A stretch of DNA of 23,139 nt, taken from assembly GCA_046260445.1 (NCBI GenBank), contig JBHEPF010000130.1:1-23139 (forward strand), read 5' to 3'. The DNA comes from F2B08 sp046260445. Lineage in GTDB: Bacteria; Actinomycetota; Actinomycetes; Actinomycetales; Dermatophilaceae. Both the position numbers and the translations under genes were made by a program. The notes under the pieces were generated by a model. That model was not told the origin of the DNA, made no database searches, and saw only the letters and a program-made list of their open reading frames with translations. This document shows positions 13,719 to 21,897 of the stretch, piece by piece (position 1 is the first letter of the stretch; each line of letters starts with the position of its first letter).

Positions 13719-14774
13719 ATGGGCGAGAGCTGGCCGTGGGCCGCGCACTTCGGGGCCGACGGTCCGTACTTCGCGACCGCGACCTGCGGGCTCCCGCCGC
13801 GTCAGACGTCCGAGGCCATGGCCGCCGTGCTCGACGACTGGCGGCGCGGGCGCATCACGGCGCCCGACTTCGACCCGGTCATCGCGCGCACCCGTGAGCT
13901 GTATGCGCGTCTGAACTGCGTCGATCCGGCCACCGTCGCCATCGGCCACCAGGTCTCGCCGCTCGTCGGCCTGGTCGCCGGCTCCCTGCCCGATGGGGCC
14001 GAGGTTCTCACCGCAGCAGCGGAGTTCACGAGCGTGACCTTCCCGTTCGCCGCTCATGGTGAGCGGGGAGTGCGCATCACCGAGGCACCACTCGAGGGGC
14101 TGGCCGAGGCCGTCCACGAGGGCCTCGACCTCGTCGTCGTCTCAGCGGTCCAGTCCGTCAACGGTGCGATCGCCGATCTCGACGCGATCGCGCAGGCGGC
14201 GGACGAGCATGACGTGGACGTACTCGTCGACCTCACCCAGGCCGTCGGCTGGCTGCCCGTCGACGCAGGCCGCTTCGCCTACACGGTGTGCGGCGCATAC
14301 AAGTGGCTGCTCTCTCCCCGGGGGACGGCCTTCCTCACCGTCCGGGAGGACCGGATGCACAGCCTCATCCCCGGCCAGGCCGGCTGGTACGCGGGCAAGC
14401 GGCCGTGGGACTCGATCTACGGGCTGCCGCTGCGGCTCGCCGAGGATGCCCGGAGGTTCGACGTCTCACCCGCGTGGTTCTCGTGGGTCGGCACGCACGC
14501 TTCGCTGGCCTTCCTCGACGAGGTCGGGCAGGACGCGTGTCACCGGCACGCGCTGGCCGTGGAGGCGGCGTTCGCGTCTGCGGCGGGACTGGATCCGGGC
14601 CCGAGCGCCATCCGATCTCTCGTCGCCGACGAGTCGGTCACAGAGCTGATGGCTGCGGCGGGCGCCGTCGGGAGCGTGCGCGGCGGCCGGCTGCGGCTCT
14701 CCTTCCATGTCAACAACACGGTCGCGGAGGGCGAGCGGCTCGGGCGGTTGCTCCGCGGCCACGTCCACGACTGA
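13719..14774 (+). CDS. Class V PLP-dependent aminotransferase / cysteine-desulfurase-like fold
   Basis: The 351-residue product has the class V aminotransferase layout. Asp171 in VDLTQAVGW would hold the PLP ring nitrogen with Gln174 next to it. Lys195 in GAYKWLLSPRG forms the Schiff base, and the C-terminal domain ends RLRLSFHVNNT. The segment YFATATCGLPPRQT at the N-terminus is the usual substrate-side start. No mobile cysteine loop of the SufS/IscS kind is evident near the expected position, so desulfurase activity is less likely than lyase or aminotransferase activity. The substrate is not identifiable. The ATG at 13719 is preferred because of the TAGTGT-N6 spacing. Downstream lies a very strong hairpin before the convergent esterase gene. 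Confidence 0.87.
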   Translation: MGESWPWAAHFGADGPYFATATCGLPPRQTSEAMAAVLDDWRRGRITAPDFDPVIARTRELYARLNCVDPATVAIGHQVSPLVGLVAGSLPDGAEVLTAAAEFTSVTFPFAAHGERGVRITEAPLEGLAEAVHEGLDLVVVSAVQSVNGAIADLDAIAQAADEHDVDVLVDLTQAVGWLPVDAGRFAYTVCGAYKWLLSPRGTAFLTVREDRMHSLIPGQAGWYAGKRPWDSIYGLPLRLAEDARRFDVSPAWFSWVGTHASLAFLDEVGQDACHRHALAVEAAFASAAGLDPGPSAIRSLVADESVTELMAAAGAVGSVRGGRLRLSFHVNNTVAEGERLGRLLRGHVHD

Positions 14775-14793
14775 CCGAGCTCCGCGACACACG

Positions 14794-14851
14794 CCTGGCA
14801 ATAGGGCGGTTCGTCCCGGCCCCGACCGGAACGAACCGCCCTATTGCCAGG
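14794..14851. terminator. Very long perfect hairpin between convergent genes (bidirectional terminator or REP-like element)
   Basis: A 21-bp arm starting CCTGGCAATAGGG (14794-14814) is repeated exactly as its reverse complement at 14831-14851. Inside, CCGG (14816-14819) and CCGG (14826-14829) extend the stem past one mismatch, leaving a 6-nt loop. It fills the gap between the stop of the aminotransferase gene (14774) and that of the esterase gene (14879). There is no T-tract. The arm length far exceeds that of a normal terminator, so a dispersed palindromic repeat is also possible. Confidence 0.75.
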
Positions 14852-14878
14852 TCGGTGCACACGTTCCCCTGGGGCCTC

Positions 14879-16021
14879 TCACTCGTAGACGAAGCGCTGG
14901 TCGCCAGGGTGCAGCCAGGTGAGCGCCTCCCGCAGTCGGTCGCGCCAGTTCTCCCAGTTGTGGCCGTCGCGCGCCTCGCGGTAGCGGACATCCATCCCCG
15001 CCTCACGGAAGACGGTCGCCATCGACCGGTTCGGTGTGATGAGCGGTTCGTACATCCCGCAGGACTGGTAGATGCGCTCGGTCACCCGCCGTGGCTTGGC
15101 GCGATAGCCGTTGACGAACTTCACGACCGGGTCGAACACCGCACCGCCGCCGTGGTCGAAGGCGATGTCGGTGAAGACCATCGACGCCGACTGGAGCAGC
15201 AGCGAGCCGAAGACATCCGGATAGCGCACGGCGGTCGAGAGTGAGGCGATGCCGCCGAAGCTCGACCCCATGAGGGTCCGGCCGTTCGGTGCCCCGAGGA
15301 GCGGGTACCGCTCGGAGAGGTACGGCACGAGCTCGCGCGCGACGAAGCGGGCATGCGGTGCGTGGTTGGCGTACTCGACGAGCCGGTTCCCAGGGGGGAT
15401 GAAGGCGACGACGAGGTCGGCGATCTCGCCGCGATGGATGAGGTTGTCGAGGACGTTCTTCATCGAGGCGTACTGCAGGTAGTCCTCGCCGTCGTGGACG
15501 ATGAGCAGAGGGTGGTGCACGAGCGGGACGAAGCGAGCCGGCACATACACCGTGAACGGCACGTGCCGTCGAAGCGCCTTGGACTGGATGCCGTCGTCGA
15601 CGAGCTCACCCGGGCGGGTCTCGGAGTCGGGCAGGGTCCACTCGGGCACGCGATAGCCGGTCGCCGCGCAGACCGAGCTCGTCCCGAACGGACCGTGCGC
15701 GAGCCTGGGGTTGAGCGGGTCGTTGACGTGGGACTCGCGGGACTCGCCGCGGACGATCTCGAACTGGTACTCGACGCGCGACTCCGGCGGCATGTCGATC
15801 GAGACGTACCAGAGCGAGGTCTCCGGTATGCGGTGCATCGTGAGCGGGTCCGGCAGCCCGAGCACCCGGTGCCGGACGAGCACCTCGTCGGCGTCGCCCA
15901 CCCAGAGGAAGGTCGCGCGAGACCCCTCGACGACCGGTGAGCCGTGCGTGTCGACGAAGCGCGTGGCGCGGGCCTGGTCGACGGGACGCTCGAGCAGCCG
16001 GTTGATCGCGAGCCGGGTCAC
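14879..16021 (-). CDS. Alpha/beta-hydrolase esterase, enterochelin-esterase-like (Fes/putative esterase family)
   Basis: The 380-residue product has an N-terminal beta-sandwich (about 30-125: ATFLWVGDADEVLV, WYVSIDMPPESRVEYQFEI) resembling the E-set domain of Fes-type esterases. The alpha/beta-hydrolase core carries nucleophile Ser254 in MGSSFGG and His354 in DGHNWENW; HDGED near 176 forms part of the conserved core. No signal peptide is visible, so a cytoplasmic place is likely. Its GTG start overlaps the stop of the S51-like gene as GTGA (16021-16018). It is therefore the third gene of an operon with an ATP-grasp ligase and a peptidase-like protein. No siderophore genes are near, so enterobactin hydrolysis is unlikely. 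It may cleave an ester or amide made by the ligase (inference). Fold assignment is firm, substrate unknown. Confidence 0.87.
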   Translation of the reverse strand: MTRLAINRLLERPVDQARATRFVDTHGSPVVEGSRATFLWVGDADEVLVRHRVLGLPDPLTMHRIPETSLWYVSIDMPPESRVEYQFEIVRGESRESHVNDPLNPRLAHGPFGTSSVCAATGYRVPEWTLPDSETRPGELVDDGIQSKALRRHVPFTVYVPARFVPLVHHPLLIVHDGEDYLQYASMKNVLDNLIHRGEIADLVVAFIPPGNRLVEYANHAPHARFVARELVPYLSERYPLLGAPNGRTLMGSSFGGIASLSTAVRYPDVFGSLLLQSASMVFTDIAFDHGGGAVFDPVVKFVNGYRAKPRRVTERIYQSCGMYEPLITPNRSMATVFREAGMDVRYREARDGHNWENWRDRLREALTWLHPGDQRFVYE

Positions 16022-16983
16022 GACGCGCCGTCCTTCTGGGCGTGCGCGGCTGCCTCGTCGGCTCGCTCCTCGCCGATGGTGCTGATCGCGCCGTCCCGGG
16101 TGACGACGAGGGCCTCGTCCGGGAGCCCGCCGTCCTCGCCCACGGGGACCCTGCTCCCGTCGTCGAGCAGGAGGACCCGGGCGGGGGCGAAGCGATGGGC
16201 GATGACGCGGTTGCGGACGGGATCGTCGAGGTGGATCCGGCGTCGGGCGTGCGGCATGGCGACGACGCCGCGAGCCCTGCCGAGGCCGCGATCCCAGACC
16301 TCGGAGGCGCGTACCCCCTCGGGGCCCTTGTCATGGTAGAGCACGATGAGGTCGGTGAGCACCATCGCCCCAGCGGACCAGCCGATGACCGGCAGCTCGG
16401 CGGCCGGCTCGACGGAGAACAGTCGCAGGCAGCGCATGAGCATCGAGACGTGACCACCCGCGATCGCGAGCAGCGCGGCACCGGACATCGCCTCGCCGAC
16501 CTCGTGGCGGTGTTGGGCGATCACCTCGGAGGTGTCGACCCCGCCCTCGGCGCGAAGCTCGCCCTCGAGCTCGGCGAGCACCCAGAGGTACCAGGCGTCG
16601 ATGTCGCGTACCGACTGCAGCCCCGCCCGCAGCGACGAGTCGACGAGGTCCTCCCGTGCGGTGCGGCGCATCGTCGCGTACACCGTCTCGAGGGCGTCCC
16701 GGAGGCGCAGGACATAGAGGCTGCTCGCCTCGTCGACGGCGCGGTTGTAGGCGCTGGCCGCCGCGGCGAACCCACGGTCATGCCGGATGACACGGCCGAG
16801 ACGGGTGAAGAGATGAAGGTTGCGGCTGCGCCCCCCGAAGACGTCGTCGAGCTCGGCATCGTCCTTCTCGCGGTCCCGCCACCCCGCCGTCACCGTGACG
16901 ACCGGGCCCTCGGGGGCGACCTCGTCCGCGACCGCTCCCGCCGTCATGCGGAAGCGCTGTGGGCCGAGCAGGACGGTCTTCAT
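16018..16983 (-). CDS. Peptidase S51 / cyanophycinase-like protein with a helical insertion
   Basis: The 321-residue product has a class-I-amidotransferase-like fold. The nucleophile elbow is GWSAGAM with Ser203, the form seen in cyanophycinase and dipeptidase E. AGGH (175-178) would form the oxyanion site, and PHARRRIHLDD (244-254) may supply the His. S51 enzymes cut acidic peptides or the cyanophycin polymer. Here the serine is much further from the N-terminus than in ordinary S51 proteins, because about 100 mostly helical residues (about 60-165, rich in Arg, Ala, Leu and Glu) precede it. This may be a substrate-binding or oligomerisation insert. The ATG at 16983 shares its A with the TGA of the ATP-grasp gene (TGATG), so translation is coupled. 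The substrate is unknown, but peptide or amide cleavage fits the neighbouring ligase. Confidence 0.8.
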   Translation of the reverse strand: MKTVLLGPQRFRMTAGAVADEVAPEGPVVTVTAGWRDREKDDAELDDVFGGRSRNLHLFTRLGRVIRHDRGFAAAASAYNRAVDEASSLYVLRLRDALETVYATMRRTAREDLVDSSLRAGLQSVRDIDAWYLWVLAELEGELRAEGGVDTSEVIAQHRHEVGEAMSGAALLAIAGGHVSMLMRCLRLFSVEPAAELPVIGWSAGAMVLTDLIVLYHDKGPEGVRASEVWDRGLGRARGVVAMPHARRRIHLDDPVRNRVIAHRFAPARVLLLDDGSRVPVGEDGGLPDEALVVTRDGAISTIGEERADEAAAHAQKDGAS

Positions 16984-18200
16984 CACCCGGCGTGGACGTG
17001 GATCGTCCGGCCGACGTCGTCGAGCATCGCGCGCAGCACGTCGTAGTCGGGATGCCGCATCCGGACGTAGGCGTTGGCCACGTACCCCGCATCCACTCCC
17101 TGGGTCGGGGTGCCCGGCCCAGGCAGGTGGGAGTCGAGGACCCACTCACCATGGCGGGAGAACACCTCCTCGACACCGGTGTAGCCGCGGATGTGTCCGT
17201 CGCTGTCCGGGCGCAGGGCGACGATCCCGGCCGAGTAGGCCCGGGACAGCGGTCGCTCGGTCGACCCGTGCACGACGGCGTGGGCCCACTCCCGGTAGAC
17301 GTCGACCTCGTTGGCAGCGGAGTACAGGTCCCAGCAGCCGACGCCCGGCGGTCGGCAGCCGATCTCCGAGAAGCGCAGCCCCTTGGGGCCGAAGAACCAC
17401 TCCATGTGGGTGGCGGAGGTGCCGATGCCCAGCACATCCGAGACGCGCTGCCCGAGCGCGCGCACCTCGGCGTAGAAAGGGGAGTCGTCCAGACGGTTGG
17501 TCGCGACGAACTGCGGTGAGATCGAGCGGTGCCGCATCGCCTCGAGGACGTTGGGGTAGTAGTGGCTGACCCAGTCGTGCGTGGTCCGTCCGTCGACCGC
17601 GATCGTGTCGTAGAAGCCCTCGTGTCCCTCGACGAACTCCTCCACGGCGATGCTCGGCGTGTCCTCGAAGGCGGCGAGGGCACGCTCGAGCTCGATGTCG
17701 CCCTCGACCTTGACCGTGCCCTGCGCCCCGGCCCCGGCCCGGGGCTTGAGGATGAGCGGATACCCGACCTTGCGGGCGAAGTCGCGCACCTCCTCGGCGC
17801 TGTCGGCGGCCGTGCTCGCGGCGGTCGGGACGCCGGCCGAGCGAAGCACCTCCTTCATCGACGGCTTGTCGCGGCAGAGCCACGTCGTGCGCACGGACGT
17901 CCCCGGAATGCCCCGCTGCTCGCGGACCCGGGCGGCGGCGAGCTGGTGGCTCTCGACGGTCGCCTCGAGCGCATCGACCCACCTCAGTGACTCGGCCCAC
18001 CGCACCGCGGCGTCGAGCTGGTGGACGTCAGTGACGTTGTCGACCTTGTAGTAGCCGACGAGCGCATCGCGGACGTCGTCGTCGAGCCACTCCTCGGGGG
18101 TCTCCCCGACGCCGATGACCTCGGCACCCACGTCGCGCAGCGCGTGCACGAACCGACGTTGGTTCCGCGGGAACGACGGCTCGACGAAGACGATGTTCAC
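16983..18200 (-). CDS. ATP-grasp carboxylate-amine ligase
   Basis: The 405-residue product belongs to the ATP-grasp superfamily. The N-terminal Rossmann-like part is MNIVFVEPSFPRNQRRFVHAL. The ATP site has Lys152 followed by the Gly-rich loop RAGAGAQG (154-161) and EEFVEG (187-192). A metal-binding Glu lies in RFSEIGCRPPGVG (about 286-298). Such enzymes join a carboxylate, activated as acyl phosphate, to an amine, making peptide-like bonds. The substrates are not recognisable. It is first in an operon with the S51-like and esterase genes (TGATG then GTGA overlaps). The GTG start at 18200 is chosen because TAGGCT lies 6 nt upstream. It is 42 bp downstream of a lipase gene on the same strand and may be partly read from it. 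Confidence 0.88.
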   Translation of the reverse strand: MNIVFVEPSFPRNQRRFVHALRDVGAEVIGVGETPEEWLDDDVRDALVGYYKVDNVTDVHQLDAAVRWAESLRWVDALEATVESHQLAAARVREQRGIPGTSVRTTWLCRDKPSMKEVLRSAGVPTAASTAADSAEEVRDFARKVGYPLILKPRAGAGAQGTVKVEGDIELERALAAFEDTPSIAVEEFVEGHEGFYDTIAVDGRTTHDWVSHYYPNVLEAMRHRSISPQFVATNRLDDSPFYAEVRALGQRVSDVLGIGTSATHMEWFFGPKGLRFSEIGCRPPGVGCWDLYSAANEVDVYREWAHAVVHGSTERPLSRAYSAGIVALRPDSDGHIRGYTGVEEVFSRHGEWVLDSHLPGPGTPTQGVDAGYVANAYVRMRHPDYDVLRAMLDDVGRTIHVHAG

Positions 18201-18206
18201 CGTCCG

Positions 18207-18212
18207 AGCCTA
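18207..18212 (-). promoter_or_regulatory. Candidate -10 (leaderless) of the ATP-grasp operon
   Basis: On the minus strand TAGGCT is followed by 6 nt and the GTG at 18200, within the 42-bp gap behind the lipase stop. This suggests a separate promoter for the operon. Confidence 0.55.
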
Positions 18213-18242
18213 GCGTCGGCCCGGTCTCCGCGGCCGGACCCG

Positions 18243-19115
18243 TCAGGCAGGGGTATGCGCGCGCACCCAGTCGACGACGTCGCCGATGACCTCGTCCCGG
18301 TTGGTCTCGTTGAACACCTCGTGACGCGCCTGCGGGTAGAGCCGCACCGTGACGTCGGTGAGCCCGGCATCCCGGTAGCGCCGGCCGAGCAGCTCGATGA
18401 GCTGTCCGCCGCCAGCGAGCGGATCGGCGTCACCCGAGACGAGAAGCAACGGCAGGTCGGAGCGGATCGCTGCGAGCGCCTCGGGGTTCGCGAGTCGCCC
18501 GACGTGGGAGAAGAGGGCCGGCATGGTCGCCGGCGGGGTGTCGAAGCCGCAGAGCGGATCGGCGACGTAGGCATCGACCTCGGCCTCGTCGCGGGAGAGC
18601 CACTCGTAACCCGTTCGGTGCTCGAAGCCGGCGTTGAAGGCCTCGAGCCCGGCCGGCTCCGAGGGCTCCGCGAGGCTCGCCGCAAGAACGTCGAGCGCGG
18701 TCGAGCCGGAGAGGACCACCCCGGTGTACTGGTCGGAGTGGTCGAGCAGCGCGGACTGGGTGGCGAACGAGCCCATCGAGTGCGCGATGAGGAAGAGCGG
18801 CAGACCCGGGTGCCGCTCCTTCAGGGAGGCTCCGAAGTCGACCAGGTCGCCAAGGAGGCCGTCCCAGCCGGGTGCGCCGAAGTCGCCTGGGGTGTCGGTG
18901 ATCGACGCGCCGTGTCCGCGGTGGTCGATGGCGGCGACGACGTAGCCGGCGTCGGTGAGGGCCTCGGCGACCCGTGCATACCGGGCGGAGTGCTCAGCCA
19001 GGCCGTGCGCGACCTGGACGAGACCGCGGGGGGACTCGAGGTCGGCTCCCCAGGTGTAGCTCGCGAGCGAGAGGCCGTCATGAGTGGAGGTGAAGGTACC
19101 GGAGCGGTGAGTCAT
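18243..19115 (-). CDS. Alpha/beta hydrolase, monoacylglycerol-lipase / lysophospholipase-like
   Basis: The 290-residue product has the serine aminopeptidase S33/MGL layout. VAHGLAEHSARY (35-46) is the HG oxyanion motif, DHRGHG (64-69) is a conserved loop, and the nucleophile Ser113 is in AHSMGS. The acid is in SGDADPL (Asp229 or Asp231), and His265 is in RHEVFNE. The cap region lies about 140-210. Likely substrates are monoacylglycerols or lysolipids; the lipid is not settled. No signal peptide is visible. The last position of the elbow is Ser instead of the common Gly (GHSMGG). The start at 19115 has no Shine-Dalgarno, and a weak -10-like CATGCT lies 6 nt upstream (19127-19122). It is divergent from the P-type ATPase gene and precedes the ATP-grasp operon by 42 bp. 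Confidence 0.87.
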   Translation of the reverse strand: MTHRSGTFTSTHDGLSLASYTWGADLESPRGLVQVAHGLAEHSARYARVAEALTDAGYVVAAIDHRGHGASITDTPGDFGAPGWDGLLGDLVDFGASLKERHPGLPLFLIAHSMGSFATQSALLDHSDQYTGVVLSGSTALDVLAASLAEPSEPAGLEAFNAGFEHRTGYEWLSRDEAEVDAYVADPLCGFDTPPATMPALFSHVGRLANPEALAAIRSDLPLLLVSGDADPLAGGGQLIELLGRRYRDAGLTDVTVRLYPQARHEVFNETNRDEVIGDVVDWVRAHTPA

Positions 19116-19176
19116 CCGCCGAGCATGGCACGCATCGGTCGCCGGTGGCCGAGTTGGCTGGGCCGGAAGGACTCCC

Positions 19177-19182
19177 TAGGTT
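19177..19182 (+). promoter_or_regulatory. Candidate -10 (leaderless) of the P-type ATPase gene
   Basis: TAGGTT is followed by 6 nt and the GTG at 19189. The identical hexamer at the identical distance precedes the LysR gene. Confidence 0.55.
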
Positions 19183-19188
19183 AGAGGG

Positions 19189-21897
19189 GTGAGCACCTTG
19201 GTCCACGGTCCGGTGGATGATCCGCATGCGGTCGCCACGGAGGCGGTGCTCGAGCGCCTGCAGGTCGACGAGGACGGGCTGAGCGACGGTGAGGCCGCCC
19301 GCCGGCGTCGCGAGGCCGGGCCGAACAGGCTCCCGGAACCCGAACGCGACCACCCGGTGATCCGGTTCCTCCGGCACTTCCATGATGCGCTCATCTACGT
19401 CCTCATCGGGGCGGCGGTCGTCACGACGATCCTCGGGCACTGGATCGACACCGGTGTCATCGTCGCCGTCGTCGTGCTCAACGCCGTGATCGGGTTCATC
19501 CAGGAGGGCCAGGCCGAGAATGCACTCCAGGGCCTGCGGTCGATGCTCTCCAGCCAGGCCCGGGTGCAGCGGGACGGTGAGTGGCGCCAGGTCCCCGCCG
19601 ACGACCTCGTGCCCGGTGACATCGTCCGTCTCGCGGCCGGCGACCGAGTCCCGGCCGATGTCCGGCTTCTCGCAGCCACGAACCTGGCGATCGAGGAAGC
19701 CGCGCTCACGGGGGAGTCGGTGCCCACCCACAAGTCCCCGCCCCGGGTGGACCGGGACAGCCAGCTGGGCGACCGCTCCCCGATGGCCTACTCGGGGACC
19801 CTCGTCACGGCCGGCACCGGGGTGGGGGTCGTGACGGCCACGGGGACGCACACCGAGATCGGCCGGATCAGCACCATGCTGTCCGAGGTCGAGACTCTTG
19901 CGACACCGCTGACCCGGCAGATGAACCGCTTCGGCGTCATCCTGAGCATCGCGATCGTCGGGCTCGCCGTGCTCCTCTTCGCCATCGGCTGGTTCGTTCG
20001 GGACTACACCCTCGTCGAGGTGACGATGGCTGCGATCGGGTTCGCGGTGGCGGCCATCCCGGAGGGGCTGCCGGCGATCCTCACGATCACCCTGGCTCGC
20101 GGCGTGCAGCTCATGGCACGTCGCAACGCGATCACGCGCCGACTCGACGCCGTCGAGACGCTGGGCTCGGTGACGGTGATCTGCTCGGACAAGACCGGGA
20201 CGCTGACCAAGAACGAGATGACGGTGCAGCGCGTGGTCACCGCGGCGGGGGAGTATCGGGTGGAGGGGGTCGGCTACGCCCCTCATGGCCGCATCATCCG
20301 GCAGGACGACACAGGTGACGCGACGGATGTGGACCCGACGGAGCTGACGGCCCTCGCCGATGTGGCCGGTCGCTGCAACGATGCTCAGCTCCGGGACGAG
20401 TCGGATCGGTGGCGGCTCGTGGGAGAGCCCACCGACGGGGGCCTGCTCAGCTTCGCTCTCAAGGCGGGGTTCGACGCGAGCGTCGGCGAACGTGTGGCCG
20501 AGCTCCCCTTCGACTCCGAGAACAAGCTGATGGCGACCCTCGACCGGGTCGACGGTGGCCTGACGATCCATCTCAAGGGCGCACCGGACCACATCCTCGA
20601 TCGCTGCGCCGCCCAGGGCACCGAAGGGGCGCCCCTGGACCGGGCGGCGTGGGAGCAGTGGACCACGGAGCTGAGCGGCAAGGGGCTGCGGGTCCTCGCC
20701 GGTGCGGTCAAGGCGATGCCACCGGATACCGACCACGTGGATATGGAGACGATCGACGACGGGGGCTTCCGGCTCCTCGGGCTCGTCGGTCTGCTCGACC
20801 CTCCTCGGCCCGAGGCCGTCGAGGCGATCGCCGAGTGTCAGGAAGCCGGGATCCGCGTCGTGATGATCACCGGTGACCACGTGGGCACGGGGCGGGCCAT
20901 CGCCGACCAGATGGGCATCCGGGTCGACCGGGTCGTCTCCGGCACCGAGGTTGACAGCGCCGACGACGACGAGCTTCGAGAGATCGTTGCCGACGCCGAC
21001 GTGTTCGCGCGCACCTCCCCTGAGCACAAGCTGCGGATCGTCACCGCCCTACAGGCCCGGGGCGAGGTCGTCTCGATGACCGGCGACGGCGTCAACGACG
21101 CGCCCTCCCTCAAGCGCGCCGATGTCGGGGTGGCCATGGGGATCAAGGGCACCGAGGCGACCAAGGAGGCCTCGGAGATCGTCCTCGCCGACGACAACTT
21201 CGCCTCGATCGCCCGGGCGGTGCGAGAGGGGCGCACGATCTACGACAACCTGCGCAAGTCGGTTGCGTTCATCCTTCCGACGAACGGCGCTCAGGGTCTG
21301 GTCATCCTCGGTGCCGTGCTCGTCGGCGCCGTGCTCCCGCTGACCCCGTTGCAGGTGCTGTGGGTCAACATGGTCGTGGCCGTCACCCTGGCCCTGGCGC
21401 TCGCCTTCGAGCCGGCTGAGCCAGGGCTGATGTCTCGCCCTCCTCGCGACCCGAGGGAGTCGTTGCTCGACCGGGCCGCCGTCGTGCGGATCATCTATGT
21501 CTCACTCCTCCTCGGCGGGGTGGCGACCGCGGTGTTCGCCCTCGAGCGGGCGGCCGGTGTGGAGCTCGAGGTCGCCCGGACATCCGCTCTCACCACTCTG
21601 GTCATCGCGCAGGCGTTCTACCTGCTCAACATGCGGTTCCTCGCGACGAGCAGCCTGCGCGTCGAGCTGTTCACGACCAACCGGGTGGCGTGGGTGAGCA
21701 TCTCGGTTCTCATCGTCCTGCAGCTCCTCTTCGTCTACACACCCGCTCTGCAGACGGTCTTCGACGCCGCGCCTCTGCAGCCGGTGCACTGGCTCGTCGC
21801 GGTCGGCGCCGGGGTGGTGGTCTTCCTCCTCGTCGAGGCCGAGAAGGCTCTCACCCGCTGGTGGGGCGGGCGGGCCCCTGTCGTCACAGGTGCTTGA
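19189..21897 (+). CDS. P2-type cation-transporting ATPase (CtpF/SERCA-like architecture)
   Basis: The 902-residue product has the full P-type ATPase layout. A cation-ATPase N domain (about 15-70) precedes the first membrane pair (about 70-110). The actuator has TGES (174-177), M3/M4 carry IPEGLP with Glu292, and the phosphorylation site is DKTGT with Asp334. The nucleotide domain with KGAPD follows, then GDGVND (632-637) and six C-terminal membrane segments. It should pump a cation across the membrane using ATP. The M4 Glu of calcium pumps is kept. The M5 position of the SERCA Glu reads Gln702 (TNGAQ), and the M6 Asp position reads Ala731 (VNMVVA), so canonical Ca2+ transport cannot be assumed. 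M6 resembles mycobacterial CtpF-type pumps from memory. The GTG start at 19189 is chosen from the TAGGTT-N6 spacing. Its 3' end overlaps the convergent AlkD-type gene by 14 bp. Confidence 0.92.
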   Translation: MSTLVHGPVDDPHAVATEAVLERLQVDEDGLSDGEAARRRREAGPNRLPEPERDHPVIRFLRHFHDALIYVLIGAAVVTTILGHWIDTGVIVAVVVLNAVIGFIQEGQAENALQGLRSMLSSQARVQRDGEWRQVPADDLVPGDIVRLAAGDRVPADVRLLAATNLAIEEAALTGESVPTHKSPPRVDRDSQLGDRSPMAYSGTLVTAGTGVGVVTATGTHTEIGRISTMLSEVETLATPLTRQMNRFGVILSIAIVGLAVLLFAIGWFVRDYTLVEVTMAAIGFAVAAIPEGLPAILTITLARGVQLMARRNAITRRLDAVETLGSVTVICSDKTGTLTKNEMTVQRVVTAAGEYRVEGVGYAPHGRIIRQDDTGDATDVDPTELTALADVAGRCNDAQLRDESDRWRLVGEPTDGGLLSFALKAGFDASVGERVAELPFDSENKLMATLDRVDGGLTIHLKGAPDHILDRCAAQGTEGAPLDRAAWEQWTTELSGKGLRVLAGAVKAMPPDTDHVDMETIDDGGFRLLGLVGLLDPPRPEAVEAIAECQEAGIRVVMITGDHVGTGRAIADQMGIRVDRVVSGTEVDSADDDELREIVADADVFARTSPEHKLRIVTALQARGEVVSMTGDGVNDAPSLKRADVGVAMGIKGTEATKEASEIVLADDNFASIARAVREGRTIYDNLRKSVAFILPTNGAQGLVILGAVLVGAVLPLTPLQVLWVNMVVAVTLALALAFEPAEPGLMSRPPRDPRESLLDRAAVVRIIYVSLLLGGVATAVFALERAAGVELEVARTSALTTLVIAQAFYLLNMRFLATSSLRVELFTTNRVAWVSISVLIVLQLLFVYTPALQTVFDAAPLQPVHWLVAVGAGVVVFLLVEAEKALTRWWGGRAPVVTGA

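Noticed and set aside
12433..13914. 493-codon plus-strand frame over the flavoprotein gene
   Set aside because: It crosses the small-protein end, a terminator hairpin and a divergent promoter region, and its product shows no fold.
14879..16021. Siderophore (enterobactin-type) utilisation locus
   Set aside because: Only the esterase fold suggests it; no NRPS, siderophore transporter or iron-box-like operator was seen nearby.
16018..16983. Genuine cyanophycin storage system
   Set aside because: No cyanophycin synthetase is present, and the ATP-grasp neighbour is a 405-residue ligase, far too small to be CphA.
16042..17046. 334-codon plus-strand frame opposite the S51-like gene
   Set aside because: Antisense shadow; the minus strand carries GWSAGA and coupled overlaps with both neighbours.
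18021..19184. 387-codon plus-strand frame opposite the lipase gene
   Set aside because: Antisense shadow spanning the gap between two minus-strand genes; no motif.
19078..21027. 649-codon minus-strand frame opposite the P-type ATPase gene
   Set aside because: Composition typical of antisense to a GC-rich gene; the ATPase motifs are all on the plus strand.
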